A stretch of 64,000 bases of DNA from Pedobacter rhodius (GCF_027213645.1 NZ_JAPWGL010000003.1:62001-126000); one strand, 5' to 3'; numbered from the stretch's first letter, positions 9,173-18,520 are shown. Numbers and translations are program-made. Notes: generated by a model from the sequence alone, not told the origin.

Positions 9173-9266
9173 AGTATCAACCATTAGTATCGAGTAGTGA
9201 GTATCAAGTATCAAGACAGTTTGCGAACTTGATACTTGATACTTAAATCTTGATACTTATTACTTG
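9173..9266. repeat. Heptamer-repeat hairpin between sdhA and sdhB
   Basis: The gap is made of degenerate units like GTATCAA and GTAGTGA on both strands. Positions 9200-9215 and 9228-9243 form a perfect 16-bp inverted repeat with a 12-base loop. The same heptamer occurs nine times in a row at 18458-18520. Because it sits within an operon, it could form an mRNA hairpin between the two subunits' coding regions. Confidence 0.85.
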
Positions 9267-9269
9267 CTA

Positions 9270-11249
9270 CTATTTATAACTTCTTTGTGCTACTTTAATA
9301 TTTTCAAACTTCAACTCCTCTTTATGCAGTTCGAAGTTTACACCTTCTTTAAACTCCCAGGCGGCAACGTATGCGTAATTTACATCATCACGTAATGCTT
9401 CACCCTCTTCTGTCTGGTATTCTTCACGGAAATGGCCACCACAACTCTCGTTTCTGTTTAAAGCATCGATACACATTAACTCACCTAATTCGATAAAGTC
9501 GGCCACGCGACCAGCTTTTTCCAATTCTGTATTTAACTCATCTGCAGTTCCCGGAACACGAACATTACTCCAGAATTCGGCACGTAATGCTCTGATATCT
9601 TCAATTGCTTCTTTTAAACCCTTCTCGTTACGTGCCATTCCACATTTCTCCCACATAATATGACCTAAACGTTTGTGGAAATGATCTACAGTTTTAGTTC
9701 CTTTTATGTTTATCAATGTATTTAGAATGCCTTTTGCTCTTTCTTCAGCTTCAACAAATGCAGGGTGATCTGTCGGTATTGCTTTTACTGAAATTTCTTT
9801 CGATAAATAAGCACCAATAGTATATGGAAGCACAAAGTAACCATCGGCCAAACCCTGCATCAATGCAGATGCACCTAAACGGTTAGCACCGTGGTCGGAG
9901 AAATTAGCCTCTCCGGTACAATATAAACCGGGAACAGATGTCATTAAGTTATAATCAACCCAAAGTCCGCCCATTGTATAGTGAACCGCAGGATAAATAC
10001 GCATTGGCGTTTCATATGGGTTTTCACCGGTAATCTGCGCATACATATCGAAAAGGTTTCCGTATTTTTCTTTAATAACAGCAGTACCTAGTCGCATACA
10101 AGTTTCCTTATCCGGATTATGAATTCCTGATTTGGAAGCCTCAATTCTGCCATAACGTTCGGTATTTGCTTTGAAATCGAGGTAAACAGCTAGTTTAGAT
10201 GCACCTACACCGTACCCGGCATCACAACGTTCCTTTGCAGCACGGGATGCCACATCACGAGGAACCAGGTTACCAAAAGCAGGATAACGACGCTCTAAAT
10301 AATAATCCCTTTCCTCTTCAGGAATTTCTGAAGCTTTCCGGGTATCATCTTTCTTTTTAGGCACCCAGATACGTCCATCGTTACGTAACGACTCCGACAT
10401 CAGGGTTAGTTTAGACTGGTGATCGCCGGAAACCGGTATACAGGTTGGGTGAATTTGCGTATAGCAAGGGTTTGCAAAGTAAGCGCCCTGTTTGTGGGCT
10501 TTCCATGCTGCAGTAACGTTACTTCCCATTGCATTTGTAGAAAGATAGAATACATTACCATAACCACCTGTTCCTAAAACAACCGCATGACCAAAATGAC
10601 GCTCAAGTTCGCCTGTAATTAAGTTACGGGCGATAATACCACGGGCTTTACCATCAATTTTAACAACCTCAAGCATTTCATGGCGGGTGTACATTTCAAC
10701 TTTACCCATACCAATCTGGCGTTCTAAAGCAGAATAGGCACCTAATAATAACTGCTGACCAGTTTGACCTGCAGCATAAAAAGTACGCTGAACTTGTGTA
10801 CCACCGAATGAACGGTTATCTAGCAAACCGCCATATTCGCGCGCTAAAGGAACACCCTGAGCAACACATTGATCGATAATGTTAACGCTTACCTCAGCTA
10901 AGCGATGCACATTGGCTTCGCGGGCACGGTAATCGCCACCTTTAATCGTATCATAAAATAAACGGTAAGTGCTATCACCGTCGTTCTGATAATTTTTTGC
11001 TGCGTTGATACCACCTTGAGCAGCGATAGAATGTGCTCTGCGGGGCGAATCCTGAAAGCAGAAACACTTTACTTTATAACCCATTTCAGCTAAGGTAGCT
11101 GCAGCCGAAGCACCCGCTAAACCCGAACCTACAATAATTACTTCAATAGTTCTTTTGTTCGATGGATTAACCAAAGGCACAGAAGACTTATATTTTGTCC
11201 ATTTACTGGTTAATTCACCTTCCGGAATATTTGAATTAATATCTGACAT
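9270..11249 (-). CDS. sdhA: Succinate dehydrogenase / fumarate reductase flavoprotein subunit
   Basis: 659 residues, the length usual for the Bacteroidota b558-type complex. The N-terminus has the dinucleotide-binding GSGLAG at 41-46 and the covalent FAD site in [10 protein letters not shown] (His73). Substrate-site motifs such as HPTC and YTMGG, and the C-terminal domain with [19 protein letters not shown], are present. It oxidises succinate (or reduces fumarate) at the inner face of the membrane. The start lies 18 bases after the sdhC stop. Confidence 0.97.
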   Translation of the reverse strand: MSDINSNIPEGELTSKWTKYKSSVPLVNPSNKRTIEVIIVGSGLAGASAAATLAEMGYKVKCFCFQDSPRRAHSIAAQGGINAAKNYQNDGDSTYRLFYDTIKGGDYRAREANVHRLAEVSVNIIDQCVAQGVPLAREYGGLLDNRSFGGTQVQRTFYAAGQTGQQLLLGAYSALERQIGMGKVEMYTRHEMLEVVKIDGKARGIIARNLITGELERHFGHAVVLGTGGYGNVFYLSTNAMGSNVTAAWKAHKQGAYFANPCYTQIHPTCIPVSGDHQSKLTLMSESLRNDGRIWVPKKKDDTRKASEIPEEERDYYLERRYPAFGNLVPRDVASRAAKERCDAGYGVGASKLAVYLDFKANTERYGRIEASKSGIHNPDKETCMRLGTAVIKEKYGNLFDMYAQITGENPYETPMRIYPAVHYTMGGLWVDYNLMTSVPGLYCTGEANFSDHGANRLGASALMQGLADGYFVLPYTIGAYLSKEISVKAIPTDHPAFVEAEERAKGILNTLINIKGTKTVDHFHKRLGHIMWEKCGMARNEKGLKEAIEDIRALRAEFWSNVRVPGTADELNTELEKAGRVADFIELGELMCIDALNRNESCGGHFREEYQTEEGEALRDDVNYAYVAAWEFKEGVNFELHKEELKFENIKVAQRSYK

Positions 11250-11267
11250 ATCTCTTTTGTGCTAAAA

Positions 11268-11948
11268 TTAATTGATTAAATGTGTGTAGACTGCAATTGG
11301 CATCAAAGCGAAAACGATCGAAATGATGATTGCATACCAAACGCCTACATTTTTAATTATGCCGTTATATTTTGAATGATTCCAACCCATTGTTTGAAAG
11401 GCTGAAGCGAAACCATGCAGTAAGTGATAACATAGGGAAATCATTAAAAGAACATAAGCTGCTACCCTTACCGGATCTTGAAATTTCGCTCTCATTACCG
11501 CATATAAATCTTCGTTACCGTTTGCGTCTACTGTTGGAATTCCGGTAAAACGGGAAACTACCCAGAAATCTTTAAGGTGAATCACTAAAAAGATAAGTAA
11601 TAGTGTGCCTAACAAACCCATTGAACGACTGTACCATTTGCTATTTGCACTACCATTGTAAGCAGCATACCCCTCTGGCCGGGCTTTTTTATTCTTAATT
11701 GTAAGATTAAGCGCCTGGTAAATATGTACAAGCAAGCCTAAGAACAATACGTACTCACCAGCCCTTATTATCCAGTTAGTCGCCATAAAATGTGCCCCGA
11801 TATTAAACTTTAACCCGTTATCGTCAAGAAAAATCAACGAATTAATACCAGCATGTACAATTAAAAAAAGTATCAGGAATATACCTGTAATACCCATAAC
11901 GTATTTTCTTCCTATTGATGAAGAAAGTGCATTTCCGAAACCACTCAT
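11268..11948 (-). CDS. sdhC: Succinate dehydrogenase cytochrome b558 subunit
   Basis: 226 residues with five membrane helices and histidines placed to bind two haems (for example in LIVHAGINSL, LLVHIYQAL, LVIHLKDFW and LCYHLLHGFASA). This single-subunit diheme anchor is typical of Bacteroidota and epsilonproteobacterial complexes. It passes electrons to or from menaquinone and is the first gene of the operon. Confidence 0.95.
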   Translation of the reverse strand: MSGFGNALSSSIGRKYVMGITGIFLILFLIVHAGINSLIFLDDNGLKFNIGAHFMATNWIIRAGEYVLFLGLLVHIYQALNLTIKNKKARPEGYAAYNGSANSKWYSRSMGLLGTLLLIFLVIHLKDFWVVSRFTGIPTVDANGNEDLYAVMRAKFQDPVRVAAYVLLMISLCYHLLHGFASAFQTMGWNHSKYNGIIKNVGVWYAIIISIVFALMPIAVYTHLIN

Positions 11949-11977
11949 TTGATTAGGATTTATATCTAAATTTCTTG

Positions 11978-11985
11978 CAAAAGTA
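11978..11985 (-). promoter_or_regulatory. Probable -7 box of the sdhCAB promoter
   Basis: TACTTTTG on the minus strand matches TAnnTTTG, 29 bases before the sdhC ATG. No good -33 box is seen at the expected distance. Confidence 0.5.
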
Positions 11986-12418
11986 TCTAATTATGAACTT
12001 AATTTATAAACGATTGTGACAAAACAAGGATAAAACATTTATTTAGAAACATTCTAAAGCATCTTTGCAAATAAATTGACGAGTAAGCTTATTATGGTTT
12101 GACAGAAAGGTATACAGGAACTTTAAAATTTGAATGGTTCTTTACTTTTTATTGCCATAATAAGTTAACTAAAAACAAATCTTAACTTAATTTCCTGAAT
12201 AATAAATACTGACAATTTCATTTATCACCATTAAGAAGTTAATGGTAATTAATTTGTAGCCGACCAGGATAATAAGATACATCTCTTAAGTTTCTTATTC
12301 ATTTAATGCGAAACAGCCCTATATTTAGTATAACAGACCTGCTATTTCTGGCCATCCTCTGGTTTGTTAAACATAAAGTTTCCTGATTTTATTAACTTAG
12401 TAATGACTAAAAAACAAA
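11986..12418. other. Intergenic region upstream of sdhC
   Basis: No gene seen. One 10-bp inverted repeat (CTTATTATGG at 12088-12097, CCATAATAAG at 12155-12164) frames 57 bases; it has no recognisable transposon features. The N-terminal part of the pseudogene that follows could not be recognised in this stretch. Confidence 0.5.
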
Positions 12419-12666
12419 TTACTCAATTGTCTTGAAACAGCTGGCTGTGATGTCGATTTACGTCTGGATTTATTTGTAGAAAAAACAATTGTTAGCGAAA
12501 TAAAGCCATTACCAATATTCTTCCTGTTCACGAAGCACAACTAATGACCTATATGAAACTGGTTCCAGCCCTACAAGGAATATTATTAAACTTCTTTGCA
12601 GATAACATCAAAAAATCTGCCAGGTATTATGTTAATGATTTCTTTAAAATTCTCCCGGCGGGATAA
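12419..12666 (+). pseudogene. Remnant of a GxxExxY family gene (frameshifted, N-terminus lost)
   Basis: Frame 2 from 12419 reads LETAGCDVDLRLDLFVEK then TIVSEIK up to about 12510. Frame 1 from 12517 continues ILPVHEAQLMTYMKL then GILLNFF and IKKSARYYVNDFF to the stop at 12664. Together they match the second half of the GxxExxY protein family (PDDEXK-like fold; usual motif DLLVE...IVELK...HEAQLLTYLKL). A -1 shift joins the halves, and the first half with the GxxExxY motif is missing, so the gene is dead. The family assignment is from memory of its consensus. Confidence 0.75.
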
Positions 12667-12676
12667 AAAATATGGC

Positions 12677-12705
12677 AAAAAAAAGTCCCGGTAATATACC
12701 GGGAC
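12677..12705 (-). terminator. Terminator after the cold-shock gene
   Basis: A perfect 9-bp stem (GTCCCGGTA / TACCGGGAC, loop three bases) is followed on the minus strand by eight T. A CCTTTT on the other side could also end transcription from the plus strand. Confidence 0.85.
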
Positions 12706-12733
12706 CTTTTACGATTTATGTGTTCGAGTTTTC

Positions 12734-12925
12734 TTAAGCTACTTTTACATTTACCGCGTTTAGGCCTTTTCTACCTTCTTCTACATCGTAGTTTACGGTA
12801 TCATTCTCACGAATGTTATCAATTAAGCCTGAAGCATGAACAAAAATTTCGGCATCGCCATTTGATGGAGTAATGAATCCGAAACCTTTAGTTTCATTAA
12901 AAAATTTTACTGTTCCTTGTTGCAT
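12734..12925 (-). CDS. Cold-shock domain RNA-binding protein
   Basis: 63 residues covering one complete cold-shock domain. RNP1 is KGFGFI (13-18) and RNP2 is IFVHAS (27-32). These proteins bind single-stranded RNA and melt secondary structure. It has its own promoter and terminator, so it is a single-gene unit, although it lies downstream of the nine-gene block on the same strand. Which of the cell's paralogues it is cannot be told. Confidence 0.95.
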   Translation of the reverse strand: MQQGTVKFFNETKGFGFITPSNGDAEIFVHASGLIDNIRENDTVNYDVEEGRKGLNAVNVKVA

Positions 12926-12947
12926 TATATTGTATTTTAATTTATTT

Positions 12948-12977
12948 CAAAGATATGGTTAAATACCTATAAATCAA
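12948..12977 (-). promoter_or_regulatory. Promoter of the cold-shock gene
   Basis: Minus strand TTG (12975-12977), 19 bases, TATCTTTG (12948-12955): a full match to the Bacteroidota -33/-7 consensus. The leader to the ATG would be only about 18 bases, unlike the long leader of E. coli cspA. Confidence 0.75.
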
Positions 12978-13036
12978 TTTTTTATTTTTATAATTAAATA
13001 ATCACCAAATATCCTGATTAATTGGCCATTAAGCCA

Positions 13037-13660
13037 CTATTTTACAGCTCTGTTTAATCCGTCGATGCTTGATGTGTCGCCAGGTTTTATTAATAATGCC
13101 CTCTCGAAACAACCTTTTGCCTCCGTTTTTCTACCTGAAAACAGCAATGCCCAGCCTAACATATGGTTGCCATCATAGTCGAATGGATAGGCGCCGACAA
13201 CCTTTGCAAAATATTTTGATGCCGCAGCATATTGTTTTTTATTATATATAATTACGCCTAACCAATAATTAGCCTGCGTATTTTGCGGGTCAACTTTAAG
13301 AATATTATTATATTGCTCTGTCACTTTATCCCAATTGCTTAGTAACGAAAGCGGCTTTATTAAACCGAACTTTGCCTCAATAGAATTCGGGCGAATGTTA
13401 ACGGCGCGCATATAATAATTTTGTGATGCCGTGTAATTTTTGGCAAGGTAGTATAACCAACCGATTCTTAAATTTGTCTCATAATTACCTTCGGCATAAA
13501 ATGGCATGATGTAACTTATCGCTTCCGCATAATCTTTTTTACTTTCTTCATTGTAACTATTTTGAAAAGCTTTTTGCAAAGCCGTATTGCTTTGCGCTTT
13601 TATCTCAAAAACAGATAAGCTAAGAATTGCAAATATTGTAAATCGCTTTAAAAATTCCAT
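13037..13660 (-). CDS. Secreted tetratricopeptide-repeat protein
   Basis: 207 residues with a signal peptide (cleavage near IKAQS) and about four TPR units from residue 35 onward (for example NYYMRAVNIRPNSIEAKFGL, VTEQYNNILKVDPQNTQANY, AASKYFAKVVGAYPFDYDGN). TPR domains mediate protein-protein contact. Its ATG overlaps the end of the preceding barrel gene by 13 bases, so the two are translationally coupled and probably act together. It is the last gene of the nine-gene block. Confidence 0.85.
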   Translation of the reverse strand: MEFLKRFTIFAILSLSVFEIKAQSNTALQKAFQNSYNEESKKDYAEAISYIMPFYAEGNYETNLRIGWLYYLAKNYTASQNYYMRAVNIRPNSIEAKFGLIKPLSLLSNWDKVTEQYNNILKVDPQNTQANYWLGVIIYNKKQYAAASKYFAKVVGAYPFDYDGNHMLGWALLFSGRKTEAKGCFERALLIKPGDTSSIDGLNRAVK

Positions 13661-14790
13661 GTAATGCTACCGTTAACAGAGTGTTGTAAATAGTTAAATC
13701 TAAATATATTATCAGATTTACGTTCAAATGTATAATTCAATCCTAAAAGTAAGTGTCGTTTTAACAAAAAATAACAATTGCCGCCGGCCTTAAATTTAGT
13801 TTTATCGAAACCGTTATAAATATACAGGGCATCTGCCTCGGCATAATTGTACTGATTACCTAAAGTTACGACACCTTCAACCCAGAAATTTCGAATTGGC
13901 TTAACACCAAATTTTTGCTGAAAAACCGGGTTGTTATTATTCAAAACATCAACGATAGATATCCGGCTAGTGCTATAGAAATCTAAATTACCCGTTATAT
14001 ATTTCGTAAACTTCAAACTATACTGCCGTGTTTTTTCATCACCTATCTGCGATAAAATAAAATCACCTTGTAAATCGCTACCGCTGTCTGCATATCTTAA
14101 ACCCAATAAAGCTGCATTATTCTGGTAAATCAAACGCCATAATTTAGATTTCATATAATGATAGGCGCCGATAATGTTAATTTTCCGGAAAGGGGTATAA
14201 TTTAACCGTGCGTAATAGCCGGGCTGTTCAATATTATCATTTCTTACCGGCTGTTTGAAGTATGTAAAAGAAGTTAGTAAGCTTAACTTATAATTTAATC
14301 TTAAATCTACAAAAGCCCGTGAAAAAGAAGAATTCCCGCGTTCGTAAATATCAGTGAATTTAGCACCTGCTTCTGCACCGGCTGCAATCAGTTGAAGTGA
14401 TTTTATTTTTTCACCCTCCACAACTGCGGTATCTAATCCAGGAACCAGATAAGCGGCATCTTCTATCCGGTTCAGGTAAAGATTGCTTAAATAAGAATAG
14501 TACAAAGCGATTTGATTGTGTTTATCTGTCTGCAAAATTTTATCATAATGCGATAAAGCATTACTGTAATTTCCCCTCACAAAAGAAGCATAGCCTAGTC
14601 TCAATCTCAGTAAAGAAAAGTCTTTTCCATCATTAATTGATTCTTCTCCAAATGCAAGCAGTTGCTGCCATTCTCCTCCATTGAATAGTGCCAAAGAAAT
14701 ACTGTCTGCTTTTTGATAATAGCTTTGCGCCCCGGCCATCTTCATAAAAACGACCAAAAGCAAAACAGTTAGTTTAAACCTGTTCCCCAT
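13648..14790 (-). CDS. TPR plus outer-membrane beta-barrel protein (YaiO-like architecture)
   Basis: 380 residues. After a signal peptide (MKMAGAQ) come TPR-like repeats to about residue 135, then a C-terminal region of alternating aromatic strands ending in aromatic SITWNF, the mark of an outer-membrane barrel of about 200 residues. This two-part layout resembles YaiO-family proteins in Bacteroidota; the match is by layout, not by a firm motif. It overlaps the UT/M23 gene upstream by 22 bases and the TPR gene downstream by 13, so the three are one translational unit spanning inner membrane, periplasm and outer membrane. Confidence 0.8.
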   Translation of the reverse strand: MGNRFKLTVLLLVVFMKMAGAQSYYQKADSISLALFNGGEWQQLLAFGEESINDGKDFSLLRLRLGYASFVRGNYSNALSHYDKILQTDKHNQIALYYSYLSNLYLNRIEDAAYLVPGLDTAVVEGEKIKSLQLIAAGAEAGAKFTDIYERGNSSFSRAFVDLRLNYKLSLLTSFTYFKQPVRNDNIEQPGYYARLNYTPFRKINIIGAYHYMKSKLWRLIYQNNAALLGLRYADSGSDLQGDFILSQIGDEKTRQYSLKFTKYITGNLDFYSTSRISIVDVLNNNNPVFQQKFGVKPIRNFWVEGVVTLGNQYNYAEADALYIYNGFDKTKFKAGGNCYFLLKRHLLLGLNYTFERKSDNIFRFNYLQHSVNGSITWNF

Positions 14791-16922
14791 TTTACTTTTG
14801 ATATTTTGTTCTTATAGAGAATTTCTATACTTCTGATTCCATTTACATCGACCAGAATTTTACTATTCATAAGGGTTTTATCTTTCCCAAAAGCCCGGTT
14901 TTTTGCAACTGATTCCAATGTAATGCCTTCACCACCGGTAAAAGCAATATTGTGATAGGTGTTTTTAGTGAAAGTATAAAAAGGCGCAATTAAATCCTGC
15001 AACCACAAGCCGGGATTAAAATGCTCAGTATCATTAGCAAACACATCATTTGCCTGATGTGCAGAATAGTTTATTTTGTAAGCCGATTGATAGAAAATAA
15101 ACAATAAAGATTTGCGATTCCCGTAAAACCTGGTAAAGTAAAAAACGTTCTCATTATTTACAAAATAGGCTATTGCTCCATTTTCATGGCAGAAAAAATA
15201 GGTGTAGTTGAAATCATCAGTAAAAACTTCCCAGGTTTCTGACTGCTTAATTTCGTTTGATACCCTGGTTATATAACCGGGCTGGAAATTGAAAGCATGT
15301 TTCAGATAAGGATTGATTTCCGGCGATTTTACGACTTCATTTTGCTTGGGAATTTCGAATGATTTTAACTCATTAGTTTGCTCATTTACAAAATAGGCGA
15401 AAGGATAGGCAAATGTTTTCGAACCGATAAAAGGTGTTTTTTGAACCTGGAAGTGTAAATGTGGCTCCGGCGACCTGCCTGAATTACCACAAAGTGCTAT
15501 AACATCACCTTGCTTTACATAATCGCCAACTTTTACTTTTACTGAATTCTTTTTGAGATGTGAAACTTTCGTAAATAAATTATCGGTATGCTTTATAACA
15601 ACCGTATTACCCCAGTTTTGCGCTAAATTAACCTGTCCGATTACATTATCGTCGACGTGATCAATTACTTCGCAAACATAACCAGCTGCAGCAGCTAAAA
15701 CAGGCTTGTTATAGCAATAGTAATCTTCTGGTTTTATTCCCGGCCATTCGTAGGTTTTATTATCGATATCTTTGAGCACAAAATCTAAAGCTTCGCTCCA
15801 TTCTCCCTTATGGGTAATGTCGCCGTTGTAAGCCTGAGAAACTGACCAGGAACCCATGAAAGGTAAATTTAATGCTAAGTATCTAAAACCTTTTAATCTT
15901 TCCTCACCATTTAGAAACTGATATAAATTTGTTTCAGGCGAGTAATTCTGTAAAGCGGTAAGTTTTAATTTTCCGGTTGTTTTTCGGAGCATGAAAAAAT
16001 AAAGCAATCCAACCGTAACTAAACAAAATGGCATGGAAAATACGGGCAAACTATGTATGCCCAATAGCCTGGAAATACCATTTAACACCAAAAAGATTAA
16101 CGGAATCGTAGCAATTGCCCACAGATAAGAACGCCATGAAGGGATAAGAAAAAAACCGCCGATGGCACAACTTACCATCATAAAATTTGCACCTAAATGG
16201 TAGTAGCTGATTCCATCGGGATAAGTACCGGTTAAATGATTGATAATACATGCGGCAACGAATCCAATTATGAGCAAGCTGAATCCGATACGGGAATGGA
16301 TAAAAAAGCCCAGACTGATTAAAATACCCGCGAAAATGCTGTTTTGAAACAGAACAGCGCTTACCGATCTGAAAAACAGCGCAAGGTAAGCCGGCATATT
16401 TAATTTATCAAAGAAATTGCAGATGCTGGTAAAGCGAGATGGCACATTCGTGGCTAACTCAAAAACCAGGGAACTGCTTTTTTGTATTAACCCCATACCG
16501 GCATAGCCATTGGCAGCAATTAAAACTATCCAAAAGGTTATTACAAAAGGAATTGATAAAGTGGGCAGGGCGTATTTACCTAATAAAGCAGTCAGGCTAA
16601 CACTTAAAACAACACAAAGCAAACATGCAGCAGCCAGCCAAAACCAGAAAGCGTAATTAAAATTATAAAAAGTGCCGAAACCAATACCAAGTAAAAGCGG
16701 GTTAAAACTGTATAAACCTGATTTTATATTTTCTTTATTAAAGCCTGAGGAATTTACTAAAAGCAACGCGCAAATTAGGCATGCAAGTCCGGAGATGCCT
16801 GCATTAAGGTTGAACATGGAAACAACAAATAATAATGTACCTAAAATCTTATTCTGCGAGAAGAACAAAATTGCGTAGCTGTTTAAAGCTGAACTAAGGT
16901 GATATCGTATGTTTTTTTTCAA
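14769..16922 (-). CDS. Urea transporter-like membrane domain fused to an M23 (LytM) peptidase
   Basis: 717 residues. Residues 1-320 are hydrophobic with the landmarks of the urea transporter family: SYAILFFSQNKILG at the start, GLYSFNPLLLGIGFG, YALPTLSIPFVITFW, and a second similar half. From about residue 340 a soluble part begins with an M23 zinc-peptidase core: HKGEWSEALDF near 370 (His and Asp ligands), TKVSHL, GDYVKQGD and PEPHLHFQV near 486. A further ~200 residues follow with no recognised domain. M23 enzymes cut peptide cross-links in peptidoglycan. The ligands look intact but the H-to-D spacing is longer than usual, so activity is not certain. It is first of three overlapping genes. 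A transport role for urea is doubtful, as no urease is seen. Confidence 0.85.
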   Translation of the reverse strand: MKKNIRYHLSSALNSYAILFFSQNKILGTLLFVVSMFNLNAGISGLACLICALLLVNSSGFNKENIKSGLYSFNPLLLGIGFGTFYNFNYAFWFWLAAACLLCVVLSVSLTALLGKYALPTLSIPFVITFWIVLIAANGYAGMGLIQKSSSLVFELATNVPSRFTSICNFFDKLNMPAYLALFFRSVSAVLFQNSIFAGILISLGFFIHSRIGFSLLIIGFVAACIINHLTGTYPDGISYYHLGANFMMVSCAIGGFFLIPSWRSYLWAIATIPLIFLVLNGISRLLGIHSLPVFSMPFCLVTVGLLYFFMLRKTTGKLKLTALQNYSPETNLYQFLNGEERLKGFRYLALNLPFMGSWSVSQAYNGDITHKGEWSEALDFVLKDIDNKTYEWPGIKPEDYYCYNKPVLAAAAGYVCEVIDHVDDNVIGQVNLAQNWGNTVVIKHTDNLFTKVSHLKKNSVKVKVGDYVKQGDVIALCGNSGRSPEPHLHFQVQKTPFIGSKTFAYPFAYFVNEQTNELKSFEIPKQNEVVKSPEINPYLKHAFNFQPGYITRVSNEIKQSETWEVFTDDFNYTYFFCHENGAIAYFVNNENVFYFTRFYGNRKSLLFIFYQSAYKINYSAHQANDVFANDTEHFNPGLWLQDLIAPFYTFTKNTYHNIAFTGGEGITLESVAKNRAFGKDKTLMNSKILVDVNGIRSIEILYKNKISKVKWGTGLN

Positions 16923-16937
16923 ATGTTTAGCTTAAAA

Positions 16938-17101
16938 CCACCCCCAACCCCTCCTTGAAAATAAGGAGGGGAGTTAGTAATTCGGTGTATTTTATGTTCT
17001 ATTATTTCCAAGTGCCTTGAACCACAAAACCCTATTTTTAACAAAATCACTTTTCATAAATCACCATCTGCTCCCCTCCTAATTGAGGAGGGAAGGGGGT
17101 G
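16938..17101. repeat. Nested CCCCTCC inverted repeats between coding units
   Basis: The left arm (16938-16974) holds CCCCTCCTT/AAGGAGGGG with a GAAAAT-type loop. The right arm (17069-17101) holds CTCCT/AGGAG around AATT. Each arm is a hairpin, and the right arm is an inverted copy of the left. It fills the gap between the PLP decarboxylase and the UT/M23 gene and may form a strong mRNA structure. It has no T-run in the direction of transcription, so it is not a classical terminator. Confidence 0.8.
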
Positions 17102-17103
17102 TA

Positions 17104-18447
17104 TTATTTTAAATAATCAGGCAGTTGTTCCATCATTTCCAAATATTCCAGTGTTTCGGGTTTTCTTATCAAATGGCATTTTGCATTTTGGTCGATCAAT
17201 ACAACTGCAGGGCGCATGTTAATAAACTGCATCCACTGTGTCATGTTATAAGCACCAACTTTGTGCACCACAACATTATCTTTAGGTTCTAAAAGTGGTA
17301 AGGTTATGCTTTCACGTACAACATCTACATTCATACAAAGCGGGCCGAAGAGAACGGTATCTTCAGTGTACTGACCGGCCTCCTGAGCAACGCTGATTTT
17401 ATGATCGTACCAGTTTGAAGTAAACAAGATGTTTATTCCGAAATCCATAATCGTAGCTCTTCTGCCATCACTTAAACGCTTGTTTGCAACTACACTTCCG
17501 ATTAAATAACCGGCATCATCAATTAAAACCCGGCCACATTCTAAAATTAATAGCGGTAGTTCATCAGCAGTAAAACCGAACGACAAGATGGTATTGGTTA
17601 TGGCATCGGCAAACTCCTCAACAGATGGCACGGTATCAACGCCGGGTAAATAAGCCCCCTTTAATGTATTGGTTGATGGAAAGCCGCCACCTAAATCTAA
17701 ATACTGAATTGGATTTTGAAGTTCAACTTTACAGCGCATTGCCAACTCACAAAGCTTATTTGCCGCCACAGCATAGGCGGAAGTGGAAAGCATAAATGTA
17801 CCGATGTGGCAATGTAAGCCTGTAAGTACCAGGTTTTTTGCTGAAATAATTTTATTAATTGCTGTCCAGGCCTGGCCATTTTCGTAATTAAAACCAAATC
17901 TATCCCAGATTGGGTAAGTACCTGTATCGAAATTCACCCTGATGGCCACTTTAGCTTTTTTATCTATTTGTTCGCAAATGCGGATGATTTGGTAAAGCTC
18001 GTCGAAATGATCAATGTGAATCGAGGAGTGGTTTTCAATTGCCAGGATTAAATCGGCTTCTTTTTTATCCGGTCCATTAAAAATAATCTGATTACCGGCC
18101 ACTCCATTCCCTAAAGCTTTATGATATTCGAAACCAGAAACAACTTCTGCCCAACTTCCTTCCTGATGAAAAATTTTACAAACCGCGTTTAAATAATTCG
18201 TTTTATAACTCCAGGCAAACTGAACTTTTGGATACCGGGTTTTAAAAGAACGCGCCGCAGATTGATAATTTTTTCGGATTTGTTTTTCAGACAATACAAA
18301 AACAGGCGAACCGTAATCTGCGATCAGGCTTTTGATGGATACACCGCTGATTTCTTTTACAGGGTCGAAATCAGTTCTGGTGCCGAACTTATTCATAAAT
18401 CCGGTATTCATCTTTTTTATGCTTGGACGTTCGTATTTTTGTTTCAT
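17104..18447 (-). CDS. Fold-type III PLP-dependent decarboxylase (diaminopimelate/ornithine decarboxylase-like)
   Basis: 447 residues. The alanine-racemase-type barrel begins near residue 45; the PLP lysine is Lys82 in WSYKTN. Other landmarks are HCHIG, YLDLGGGFP (phosphate loop), LECGRVL, and the C-terminal FGPLCMNVD active-site cysteine. It would remove a carboxylate from an amino acid such as diaminopimelate, ornithine or a peptide-bound derivative. Differences from housekeeping LysA and its place next to an ATP-grasp and a PqqD-like gene suggest a special substrate. A long N-terminal extension has ATG codons at residues 13 and 18, so the true start may be later. Confidence 0.88.
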   Translation of the reverse strand: MKQKYERPSIKKMNTGFMNKFGTRTDFDPVKEISGVSIKSLIADYGSPVFVLSEKQIRKNYQSAARSFKTRYPKVQFAWSYKTNYLNAVCKIFHQEGSWAEVVSGFEYHKALGNGVAGNQIIFNGPDKKEADLILAIENHSSIHIDHFDELYQIIRICEQIDKKAKVAIRVNFDTGTYPIWDRFGFNYENGQAWTAINKIISAKNLVLTGLHCHIGTFMLSTSAYAVAANKLCELAMRCKVELQNPIQYLDLGGGFPSTNTLKGAYLPGVDTVPSVEEFADAITNTILSFGFTADELPLLILECGRVLIDDAGYLIGSVVANKRLSDGRRATIMDFGINILFTSNWYDHKISVAQEAGQYTEDTVLFGPLCMNVDVVRESITLPLLEPKDNVVVHKVGAYNMTQWMQFINMRPAVVLIDQNAKCHLIRKPETLEYLEMMEQLPDYLK

Positions 18448-18457
18448 TTATTTTGTA

Positions 18458-18520
18458 GTATCAAGTATCAAGTAGCAAGTAGCAAGTAGCAAGTAGCAAG
18501 TATCGAGTATTAAGTATCAG
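18458..18520. repeat. Nine-copy heptamer tandem repeat
   Basis: Nine 7-base units in a row: GTATCAA twice, GTAGCAA four times, then GTATCGA, GTATTAA and GTATCAG. It lies 10 bases upstream of the PLP decarboxylase ATG on the minus strand, within the 149-base gap to the ATP-grasp gene. Copy-number change by slippage would shift the space in front of that start. Confidence 0.92.

Noticed and set aside
12088..12164. 10-bp inverted repeat flanking 57 bases, considered as a miniature transposon
   Set aside because: No target-site duplication or second copy is seen, and the arms are AT-rich and short.
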